NCBI GenBank assembly: GCA_019055375.1 | Contig: JAHQIW010005195.1 | Location: 62,001 to 126,000 of the forward strand | Direction of reading: 5' to 3' | From: Parelaphostrongylus tenuis | Lineage: Eukaryota; Nematoda; Chromadorea; Rhabditida; Metastrongylidae | Length of the DNA stretch: 64,000 bases | In this document: positions 45,501-55,696 of the stretch, piece by piece | How the letters are laid out: every line of letters begins with the position of its first letter | Numbering within the stretch: the stretch's first letter is position 1 | Made by a program: the position numbers and the translations under genes | The notes under the pieces: model-generated | Databases searched by the model: none | Told to the model about the DNA's origin: nothing | The model's input: only the letters and a program-made list of their open reading frames with translations

Positions 45501-48147
45501 AGCTTTTTAAGTGATGAACTGCAAGTTCGCCATTCAAAACCATACATGGGAAGCCTGTGCTTAGAAGACTTGAAATACCCTCATTCCGTCTACCACCACA
45601 GCATGGAAGACAAAAAATTAGAGACATACTGAAGTTTTACGATAAAGTACATGACCACCTTCAAAAATTTCAACGAGATCATGAATAAAGGATATACGAC
45701 GTATGATCCGATAAAATGTTCTAGTAGCTCCATTTCATTTTAGAACGAGATAGAATCTTCTTATATCCTGAAACTTTAAGGCGATACGCTTGCAAGCAAT
45801 ACTCTAATGGGGCTCAAAACTTTGACTACGTTTCAGGTGTTGACAGATGTTAGTGCTTTTTTGCGCGCTTGTTCCTGACCGTAAACCATTACCTGACCAG
45901 ATCAAAGACGAAATCAAAAATACTTCCGTTCACAATTTTTTTCATCTTGTAGAAGATCGAAGAAAAGCACTGTACATGTCGAGAACCGATGAGCACAGAC
46001 GTCGGTAGAAAGTATGATACCATGGCAATGATTTCAATCTCATCATAGAATTATACAATTCACTTTATAAAAGAGATAATTGTACGGTTAGGTCCGTGAT
46101 GATAACGTTCATGCAATGCTCAATGAAAGTCTTCGCATCTCGTTCCCACTTATTGTTACAAATCTCTACATCAGGAGATGCGATAACATGGTTCATTTCA
46201 AGACCTAATGTTGAAGAAGATGAATGCGATCATGGTAAAATTCATCATGCTCTCGTTTCGAGTAATCACTACGCTTCATTGCCTGTCGATAAGTAATCTC
46301 CACCCGCGATATTGCCTAGACATTAAGATATAGGAGGAGTGGAAGAAGAAAGAAAAAGAATGGAAAAGTTGCAAATGGAGGAGATTGCACGAAAATGGAG
46401 AGCGCCTTGTAGTTTATAGGCATTAACGACTTTTGCGCTTTGAAATATCAAAGATTTGATGGATAGTACAAAAGCAGGGCCGTTGCTAGATTATTTTATG
46501 GGCGATGACGTTAAAGTTTCAGCAGAGCAAGCGATAAAAACTGAAAATGTGTATCTCTTCTAAAGTAGGAAATCAGAGGAAAAAAAAAGAAAAATTGGAA
46601 TGGATATGTTAACCGAACAGTCCACAATTCAGATGACTTATTACAGTGCTCCAATATAAACGAGGAAACAAGACTATCTGTTTGAGGACAAAAGTGATTA
46701 TCGACATACAGGAAGGAAATTAGGTTAATTGTTGCAGTGGCTAACTTCTTCACTATCCGTTTAACCTCACGCGATTAAAAGTTGTAGTAAAAGATCACGG
46801 ATGACTTCTGAGGGGTTGATCAAATAAAACAGCTATATTTTGTGGTGAGAATAATTGAGGAATAAGTCGGCGCCAGGTTCTTAGCGGATATAGACCATAT
46901 GATTTACTACTAGCAAGTAATTACAGTGGAAGCGCGATATACAGTTGGTTGTTCGGAGATGTCAAACAGGTGACCGAATGAATAAGCATAAAGGCTCCAG
47001 TGTGGGCCACTGATGAAGGGGGCGATACCTCCGAAAGGTATGTGTGGCCCTGGCGTAGCAACCTGGGTAAGGCCTTGAACATTCTTACAGCAGATAAAGA
47101 CTACGTTCACCGTGCTGCCATGCACCACTACAGGAAGATGAAATGTGGAAATGCTAAAGATTTTAGATGTTTGAGAAACTATCTGATAAAAATTCATCGC
47201 AGTGGATCACTTAAAGCACTTTTTTCCCAATATGATGTTTTGCAATTCGGTTGCTTCGTGTTTTTATGAAAAATTCATCAGAATTTGATAGAAAATTGAA
47301 CTAGGAAATCACAATAAGAAAGATGAAAAAGGAGCATACAAACACAGAAACTGGTTTTGGATTAATAGTAAATGATAATACCCGACTAGATTTGTATCCA
47401 GGATGATCACTACAACTTTCGTACGGACACATGAAAAGCTGGCTCTCATGGCTAGCTCGCTTATGTGTCTTCAGCCCTGAAAGATGCACGGATAAGGCAG
47501 TATTCCAATACTCTATTTTTCGAAACAATGAATTGTACTGGAAAAAACGTGATAGCTAACACTATTGCTTTCTTCTGTCTGAAACACCGAGCACTCTTCT
47601 ACGCATGGGCATGAAACATTTTGATCTTTACCAAAAATCAAGTACACTTCGAATCACGTAACAAACTGGTAGACCTTATAAGATAACCAATAACGAAGTA
47701 TTAGAAGTTATTCAGCACATTATTGAATACTCACCACTTAAGGTGTTATACTTTCGACCACATTCCTCGCATGTAAGATCGCGTTCATCTCTAAAACAAC
47801 TTCTGATGGACAAAACGTGAAAATTTCTAGTGAACAAAATTTCTCACCTATGCACACTGGAAATATGTCTTTGAAGTTTACTGTTGCACGGAAATTGCTT
47901 GCCGCACTCTGTGCATTGCTTAGGTTCCTAAACAAGATCACACTAAAACATACGAACACTATATAGTGGGAAAAAAGGGAAAGAACCTTATAGGACAAAG
48001 TGGGCATACCGTCTCACTAGACATGCCTCCCATAGTGTCAAAGTGAAGCGTGGAAACTGTACCAGAACGAATCAGACTAACCTTTACCACTGCCTTTTCC
48101 TGTTCCTTTGGTAAACTGACATCAGCAGTGATAAGTCTCTCGGGAAC
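42559..48147 (-). CDS. C2H2 zinc-finger protein, copy D (last finger lost)
   Basis: Exons are 48147-48082 (leader, ADVSLPKEQEK), 47927-47848 (finger 1, CTECGKQF ... H-x4-H, GTGAG donor), 47790-47735 (56 bases, one extra codon; CEECGRKY), 47476-47382 (95 bases, one extra codon; HKRASH, CPYESC), 43792-43659 (HIQSVH, finger 4 CMTCGQGF, GTAAGTG donor) and 42628-42559. All joins keep frame. The last exon has lost finger 5: the second Cys and both partner ligands are gone (CDIKFRHKCN..., then TGA). No 5' exon matching C or family 2 is visible upstream, so the start is unknown. The 3.6 kb intron at 43.8-47.4 kb holds other sequence. It may be a working four-finger gene or an early pseudogene. Confidence 0.55.
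42880..43560. repeat. Foldback element in copy D intron
   Basis: Left arm agaacttttcataaaagt and the ctctggctaacgcg phrase; right arm tgaaaatttcttgtccagcg. A sister of the element at 49.69-50.69 kb at the same place in copy E, so it predates the D/E split. Confidence 0.6.
44430..46900. other. Large intron of copy D without recognisable content
   Basis: About 45.03-45.35 kb aligns with 51.64-51.87 kb in copy E (attatttc.gatta..ctaatca). The rest, 45.4-46.9 kb, has no match in the window and no supported exon. Confidence 0.4.
46915..47125. repeat. Single arm of inverted element family M2
   Basis: gggggcgatacctccgaaag and ggccctggcgtagcaacc match the arms at 3.1 kb. The same arm is at 52.12-52.33 kb in copy E. 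Confidence 0.6.
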
Positions 48148-48199
48148 CTGAAATGAGTAACATAATTAAAACACTGCTAAAAGGACTTTTGGGCGGAAG

Positions 48200-48790
48200 C
48201 TAAATTTTGGAACACGTGAGCAGAATCCAAGGAAACTAAAAGAGATTTGAACACTAAAAAGTAGTTGGATAGTCGTATTCCAGAAGAGATCTAATCAAAA
48301 AGAGACTGTTTTATGCGACCGAGGAATGTTCAGGAGAAGTCATAGACCGAAGGAAAATGCCTTCATGATAGCATATAAAAGTTCTCGTTCCCCTGGCAGA
48401 GTCCACGCGCGCAAAGCGCGAAGATTTGTTTTGTATCTGCTAAAATTGATTCCACTGTGAAAAACTCAGTCCTAATCAACAATACTTCTGGCAGTAAATG
48501 TAGGATAAGGTGGTTGATTCAACAATCTGAGGCTTTATATAATGGACTCGCCAATTTCAATATATTTTGTAAATTCAAGAAGAAAGAGAAATGCGTGCGC
48601 CAAATTAACAAGAATTCAAATGGATCCCAAAATCGATTATACTGAAATCCTATGTTTGTACTTTTAAGAGATTTTCACGTCCACTCCTGTATTTGTCAAT
48701 GATGAAGTGGTTGACGTCAGGAGATTGTTGACAGCGTTAAGAGATCATTCACAGTCAATAGCCACGAAAAAATCCATTCAAACATGGTAG
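48200..48790. other. Conserved intergenic block between D and epsilon
   Basis: Aligns with 53.3-53.95 kb and 6.65-7.33 kb. It probably includes promoter sequence of copy D, but no element can be named. Confidence 0.35.
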
Positions 48791-48793
48791 ATG

Positions 48794-49030
48794 CTATATA
48801 TCCATTGTATGTAAGTCAGTTTTCTTTATTAGTCTTTTGCTTCCCTGTTCTTTATCCTCAAAACTCCTGTTCCGTATCACTGGAGCGAATCGAGTGAAAA
48901 AAGTAACAAAGGGTAAGAACTTGCCTTTTTCTCTTCGGAGAACACTTTCAGATCCTCTCTGTCATGAGGGGACACATCACTTTCAGATACATCAGCTGAG
49001 GAGGAGGCATTGGATAAAGCGGTCGCCAAA
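48794..49030 (-). CDS. Family 2 tail, copy epsilon (3' exons only)
   Basis: The penultimate exon 49030-48921 is 110 bases, exactly four codons longer than its 98-base relatives (SNASSSADVSESDVSPHDRE, then DLKVFSEEKK); donor GTTCTT. The terminal exon 48879-48794 reads IRNRSFEDKEQ and runs to TAG. Only 3' exons exist; the truncated last-finger exon of copy E ends about 385 bases upstream. As with delta, it may be a fused 3' end for the zinc-finger gene or a relic. Confidence 0.4.
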
Positions 49031-49414
49031 CTGTAAACTGGAGATTTATTTGAGTCGAACCACTAAGCAAAAAAAAAAGAGCCCGTTATACTTTCTCACA
49101 TTTGCAGAGATTTTTTGCAAAATCGTCTAAAAAATAAAAATGTTTGGGTTTCAGAGCAGCGTTTTGATAACAGGCCGTTACATATCCTTCACTGGAAGCC
49201 TGTTGGCATTTTTCAATAAGGAAATCGAGTGGAGAAAATCTAACTAGAGTATTGAAGATTTTGTCATGAGTTTCTGCTAAATCTGTTAGTAAAAGAAGAC
49301 CACAGAAGAAATCGCAAGAGAAAATCATCGAAAAATTCGTCTATTTCGTTCCGCTGTTCACGTCATAATCTACAAGTGATCTATTTCAGTGCAAAAGGCA
49401 CAGTCGTAGATGTC

Positions 49415-52400
49415 TTACCAACTACATTTACGACGAAACTTCATGCCACATTTACAACTGGAAAAGATATGATTTCCATAGTTTCTCAAAATTATACCTG
49501 ATTTGAGCTGAAATCGAGATAATACGATTACACTTCGGTTCGTTCGTGGTTGACTGTACTTTGTACATTTTGTAGCTATTCTCAGTTCGCTTTAATTGCA
49601 CTGTCTGCACTTAGACTTGAATGTGAGAACATTCTACTGTTTTCTATCTTTCTTTTTTTTCTTATATCTCAGACGGCGAAAAGTCATTATTCGACCCCAC
49701 TTGCTGGACAAGAAGTTTTCAAAAAAGCATTTGTAAATTCAAAAGCTTGATCTCTCTGGTTAGCGCGGTACGCGCCTGGCTTTTGAATCAGTCTTTTTAT
49801 CATGTCGTAGCATTCAAAATAAAATTATGTACTCAAGATTTTAAGTGTTTTTGAAGGTTTTATCGGAGTGTTATGATATTTCAAATATACTCAAGAGAAC
49901 TGAGTGGTGAGCAAAAATACCACGTCAGACTGGAGGCGAACCCGCGTTTCATCCATACCGAGGACGCGTGTAGTGGAGCACCGAGTTACATTCGCATCAC
50001 CGAGTTACATTCGCACTACCACTCATTCTTCAACATCTTTATGTTAGCTGTCAGCCACCAACCACCTAACCTGTTAAAGGTCCCAAATATGGATGAAACG
50101 CACTTTTGCTCACCACTCAATTCTCATAAATTATGTTTTCGAACGGCCGCCCAATCAGCTGTTACTTCGCTGGAAGCTAAAAAGACACATTAACGTTTGG
50201 AGAAAATCTTTCAGTATGAGAGTCATTCCTTTATCAAAAGTTTTTTCTAAAGCGGAGAAAAATTTCCTGGCTTAATAACAAAAATTGCATTTTTTTTTAT
50301 AAGTAACGTATCATCGCCTTGCCCGTGGCTCCGCCTCCCCCGACCACTTGGCATAGCCAAAAACACATGCTCTCGTATGTTGATCAATCTTTGATATGGT
50401 GCACTGCAGAGGAGTGGTCTTCTCAGAAAATAAGCAGTGTTGGATTCGTTGAATCTTGTGCTATCGAACAGTTACTAACAGTCTAAAGAAAAAGCTTTTT
50501 CGTGCGAGAACAACTTGTGTGTGAAACACAAATGTTTTCCTTTCGCTGCAGCGTTATAGAATAGTGTTTTAGAAAACCAGCCATACATCGTGCTAGCTAG
50601 AGATTTTAACCTTTGGAATGGTTACTGAAACTCCTATGAAGACTCTTGTCCAGCGATGGAGGTCGAATATTCATCTATCGCCGTCTATCATGTAAGTACT
50701 TTCTTTTTTTTAATTAGAAAAAACTTCGGAAAACTGATAGAGAAGTTGTAGATGTAAGACACTTACTGAGATGAGCTCACAGACCAGTGCGTCAAACTGT
50801 GCCTCTTCATGTGACTCCTTCTGAGGAACGCTTTTCCACACGTACTGCATACATGTCGAAAGTTTGTGTGAACCAATCGAATATGTTCACTACGCGCCTT
50901 AACAAATAGAAGCAGAGTGAGATTATGGCGATTTCCAAATTGCATTACGACTGTTGTTAAATTTGAGTGATAACAATGGAAAACATAGGAGCTGAAAGCA
51001 ACTATATACTTGCATGTCTCCCTAGGAACAGACCACATAGTAGTTGATTCTATGCCGTGCCTGGCTCACCGAGCATAGAACAACTTCCCCTTCTGATGCA
51101 AACGATTTCTCAAAAAAAAAAAAAAAAACACTGTAGCTCTCTTCGGGTTCACTACGCCGCTCTGCTCATCTCTCATCGAATATTCTTCTCTAATGTCCTG
51201 CCCTCCTCTTCCAAAATGTACCTTCTCGACTCTTGAAACGAAACCAATTTCTGGAGAACTCAGTTGAAGACTCAGTTAAAAAGCAACAAAATTCTTTACA
51301 ACGCCTATGAGTGTTAATCGCAGCGAGACTGTCAAGAACGGTGAATATATGAAATTGTTTTGTTTTGAGTGTTTTTCTTAGAACCACAGCTCAAATTTCA
51401 TTATGCCTTGCAATCATATTTGAGCCACGCATGTCAGTGGTCTGTCAAACAGGGCTGACTTGTAGAGCCCGATACAAGTGTTTTGATTTTGCGATCTCTT
51501 CAGTCGAGCAATTACCCTTTCTCGTCTTTTGCTAATCTCTGTGGGTGCTCCAATCCCCCACACTGAGTTAGCGACGACGAACGTTTCACACTCTATGTCC
51601 AGTGAAAAACTCACTAAACACAGAGTGTTGTACACTCGATTGCCAAGGAGTGCCATGAGCCTACTGCTTTAACTCATCTGACGCAAATTAAAAGTTGATC
51701 GACTGTTACCAGTGCCTTTCTTATTCATTATTTCAGATCACTCTAATCATTGGTTCACTATAAGTTTGTGCAGCGGCGTTCTCAAGTCATTGCTGCCAGA
51801 AACAGTTCTTTGTGAATGCCAGAAAAAAATTCTTCACCTTGAACTCATCACCTCTATGTGGTAAATCCTTAGCCTGAGATGAGTAATCGATTTAGGTATA
51901 ACGAACTAAAATGAACGAACAAAAGGAATGTGCTTGCTATGATATTTCATCTATTTAACTGAGATTATGTAATCATTAGAAGCTCCCGAAGAAAGTAGGT
52001 TGTCGGGAAGTTTTCTAAAAAATGAGTAGCATGTTTGACATCTACACGCATACAAGAGAAAGCTTCGGTGTATAAACATGACATAACACAACATAAACAA
52101 CATAACATAAATAAGTAATTACAGTGGAAGCGCGATATACAGTTGGTTGTTCGGAGATGTCGAACAGGTGACCGATTGAATAACAATAAAGACTCCAGTG
52201 AGGGGCGTGGGCCACTAATAAAGGGGGCGATATCTCCGAAAGGTATGTATGGCCCTGGCGTAACGATCTCGGTAAAGCTTTGAACATTCATACACGAAAT
52301 AAAGACCACGTTCACCGTGCTATCATGCACCCGACCGAAGATGAAGCATACGCACATAAATGGTGCTCAATTTTAGAAAGTTTGGTAAACTGCCTGATAG

Positions 52401-53280
52401 AAATTCATTGCAGTAGATCACTTTGAGCACTCATCCCTAATCTGATGTTTCATAATTCGAATGCTAGGCGTTTATACAGAATTTCTTCAGAGTTCGATTG
52501 AAAATTGAACTAGCTTGTGACAGTAAGAAAGATAAAAATAAAGTAGCATGTAAGCAATACCCGACTAGATTTGTATCCGAGATTGTTATTGCAACCCCCG
52601 TACGGACACATGAAAAGGACTTTTTGATGGTTGATCTGATTGTGTCTGCGCAGCCCTGAAAGGTGCACGGATAAATCAATATTCAAAAATCTCCATTTTC
52701 AAAACAAAGTAGTGGAAAGAACGTGACAGCTATCACTACTATTTTCTCCTGCCTAAAACGCTACCGATTCTGCTGGTCTTTGAATATGCGTAAGCCGAGA
52801 AACAGATTGACCTTGACCCAAAATCAGGTTATACACGTTAAGGCCCAGTATTGAAAACTCACCACTTGCACTGCTAAACTTTTGCCCACATTCCACACAT
52901 GTCTGACGTTCATCACTAAAACCACATCTGCTGTACAGAACTCGAAAATCGCTAGTAGACAGAATTTCTCACCAATGCAGATTAAAAAAATGTCTCTTAA
53001 GTTTACTTCTGCTCGCAAACTGCTTGCCGCATTCCGCGCATCGCTCAGGTTTCTGAACAACATCGATATACAATAAAACACACGTACTACTATGTAGTGG
53101 AAAATGATGGGAGAGAATCTTGTAAGATGAAGTGGGCATGTCGTCTCCACTACATATACTTCCCCTAGTATCAAAAGAAAGCGTAGAAACTGTACCAGAA
53201 CAGATTAGATCAACCTCAATCAATAAATTTTCCTGTTCCTTTGCCAGACTGACATGAGCAGCGCGAAGTATCTTGAGGAT
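49415..53280 (-). CDS. C2H2 zinc-finger protein, copy E (last finger truncated)
   Basis: Exons are 53280-53215 (leader, KILRAAHVSL), 53052-52973 (finger 1, CAECGKQF ... H-x4-H), 52915-52863 (CVECGQKF), 52655-52561 (95 bases; HNQINH, then CPYGGC of finger 3), 50897-50767 (131 bases, one codon short in the linker; HIRLVH, finger 4 CSTCGKAF ... H-x3-H, GTAAGTG donor) and 49457-49415. The last exon starts CKCGMKFRRKC and then hits TAA where the zinc-binding His should be, so finger 5 is cut off. Every earlier join is in frame and the length changes are whole codons. A 5' start exon was not found. It is probably an expressed four-finger protein or a young pseudogene. Confidence 0.55.
49690..50690. 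repeat. Foldback element with an S3 fragment inside (copy E intron)
   Basis: The left arm at 49.69 kb (ttgctggacaagaagttttc) and right arm near 50.65 kb (cttgtccagcgatggagg) are inverted copies. A SINE fragment with gcgaacccgcgtttca at 49.91-50.01 kb interrupts the left arm. Confidence 0.6.
51365..51655. mobile_element. MITE-like element family M1, partial copy
   Basis: One terminal repeat (gagtgtttttcttagaacc) and the core (agagcccgatacaagtg, gcaattaccctttctcg) are present; the second terminal repeat is missing. It lies in the intron of copy E. Confidence 0.6.
52120..52330. repeat. Single arm of inverted element family M2
   Basis: aagggggcgatatctccgaa and ggccctggcgtaacgatc match copy D at 46.92-47.13 kb; inherited from the D/E ancestor. 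Confidence 0.6.
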
Positions 53281-53299
53281 CTGAAATGAGTAACAGAAT

Positions 53300-54280
53300 T
53301 AAAGTATTGTTACCAGAACTTTTGACCGCAAACTAAATTTTGGAATATGTGAGAAGAATCTAAGGTGACTCAATGGGTTTTTTAACACAACAAAGTAGTT
53401 GGATGGTTATATTTTATAAGAGATATAATCAAGAGGATTGTTTTCATACGATCGAGGTATATCTAGAAGAAAAAGTCAGAAACAAAAAAAAAGGCTTTAA
53501 TAATGAAACAACAGCTTTTGTCTCCCTGGTAGAAAACATGTGCCCAAAGAGCGCGGAGACCTGTTATCAGTCCAAACGTAGAGCACTTTTGACAGTAACT
53601 GTAGGATAGGGCGACTGATTCAATAATCTCTGGTTTCTTGTGATAGACTATGTATCAGTTTCCACAGTATTTGGGAAATCAAGAAACAACAGAAAATGCG
53701 TACGAAGCAGCTATACAAGAATTCGAATGCATACCCTCGTTTGTAAATTTTATGAGATTCTAACGTACATTTCTTTGCTTGCAATTGAAAAAGTCGCTAT
53801 CGTCAGAAAATTATTAAGAGCGTTAGATGGTTCACAGCTAACAACCGTCAAAAAATTCATCCATAAGTGGCAGATGTTGTTTAATCATAGTTCTCTATAT
53901 GTAAGCAGTTTTCTCATCAACATAGCATCAGCATTTCGTTAGATCTCAATAGAGCAGAGTCGCCACACTGCAAGCCTTAGACTAAGAAACAGATAATGGT
54001 GTCAAAAAAGGGAAGAAACAATTGTCGAAAGAATGGGTCCCAAAACTACGAAACGGTAGGAGTGATCCAGCGAGACTATGCACATGGCTACGGAATGACT
54101 GGTGATGTGCCACGGAATGAAAATGATTTTTTAATTCAAGCAAAGGTGGAGCCAGATTGCTGGATAAATGAGACATGTAAATTTCCTCAACAACTGCTTA
54201 TGCTTTCTATTTGGACAAAAATTATTGTACTAAGTAGATCTAGAATTACTTTTGAATAACTAGTTTACCAGAAACTTGCG
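53300..54280. other. Intergenic block upstream of copy E
   Basis: The first 650 bases match the block at 48.2-48.8 kb; the rest matches family repeats near 22.8-22.95 kb (agagcagagtcgccacactgc). No gene was seen. Confidence 0.35.
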
Positions 54281-54289
54281 TGTTGAGCA

Positions 54290-54990
54290 AAAATTTGACC
54301 TCAGACGAGACTTGAACCCGCATTTCACCCATTCCAGGGGCGCATTCTACATCAACGCCATCGAAGTACATTCGCGCGACCACTCATTCTTCAATATCTC
54401 TATGGCAGCTACCAGCCAATAGCATCATAATATTGCGTTAAAAAGCAGTGAAAACATTATAAAACTTGAGTTTTGCATATCAAATGTTACCAGAAACTTT
54501 CATATAATGTCTGTCAGCTTGATTGAGTTTATAAAACGATATCGCATACCCCACGAGACTTGTTGAAGGTTGGTGGCTGATGGCTATCATATAGATGTTG
54601 AAAACTGAGTGGAGGAGCAAAGGTGCTTTGGTGGTGTAGTTGTAGCACGCGCCTACGGTATGGGTGGAATACGGGTTCAACTCTCATCTGAGGTCGAATT
54701 TTCGCTCATCACTTAAATCTCTCAGGTCTATTTGAAACATCACAGCACTGCAAAAAAAAAACCCCAAAAACATCATTAGACAACCACTTTTAGCGGCTCT
54801 CTGACGTTGCAGATATATATATATATATACACATATATATATAACTGTGCAGACTGTCGAATGATGTGCAAAACTTTGAACGTCGGGCGGATCTGAACCC
54901 TCATCTCACCCTGCGGGAGCGCATGCTAAGCAATACACTACCGGCGTAATTCCTGCCACCACTTTTTTTAGCGACATGATTATATAACTC
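54290..54990. repeat. Cluster of S3 SINE fragments
   Basis: Three fragments: minus at about 54.29-54.39 kb (gaacccgcatttcaccca), plus at 54.62-54.74 kb (tggtggtgtagttgtagcac ... acgggttcaactc) and minus at 54.88-54.98 kb (gaaccctcatctcacc). An AT microsatellite lies between them at 54.81-54.84 kb. Confidence 0.5.
54812..54843. repeat. AT microsatellite
   Basis: Alternating AT with one acac interruption. Confidence 0.9.
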
Positions 54991-55566
54991 TTTCAGCAAA
55001 CAACTCGGTGGTCTGACCTGAGAAGCCGAGATCGGATTAAAGCCAATCAGGTTAACAGCAATTGAATATATGTATTATCAAGTAAAAATATTATTATTAC
55101 CCGCTTTTAGCAGTGGTGTGATGTTATAATTTATATAAAACATTATCTGATATTCAGAGCCTTTCATAGAGTCTGTCATCCCACTAATATAGTGCAAGAC
55201 ACGTGCTTCAGCCGTACAGCTCCGTCAGTTGCACGGTACCTTTTCGTTCAGTCAGTTCCTCGGGGATATACCCTTATATAAAAAAACGAAAGGAACTTTT
55301 CACACTCAATTACGGACAAGAAAATACTGTGGCCTTCTTTCGAGTCAGCGAGGTCTTGGGATAGTAAACTGAAAGGTTTGTCATATATGCCCACGTATTA
55401 GCAGCAATCCGTATTATTAGTTGTATTAGTTAGCAGCACATCATACAATTGACAATCAATCACTCTTAAAAAAAACCCCACGCCGATTCTTCCACTGTTC
55501 GTTGAGTGTAAAAGGTTCGTCATCAATTTTTCAACTTAGGGGTATATCCCCTAGGAACTGTCTGGG

Positions 55567-55680
55567 CGAAAAGGCACTGGCAGTGCAATGGCTAGCAGCA
55601 TGCACTCCCGGAGGGAAAGATGCGGGTTCAGATCCTGACCGACGTTCAGTATTGCACATCACTCAACAACACTGGATATA
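55567..55680 (+). repeat. tRNA-derived SINE (family S3)
   Basis: cagtgcaatggctagcagc (A-box-like) and gcgggttcagatcc (B-box-like), then gcacatcactcaac. It lies just beyond the 3' end of copy gamma. Confidence 0.5.
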
Positions 55681-55696
55681 GGATTTACAAGTTTTC

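Noticed and set aside
51111..51127. Poly-A run as evidence of a processed retrocopy
   Set aside because: It interrupts a segment that aligns with copies C and D on both sides, so it is an expanded A tract and not a retrocopy tail.
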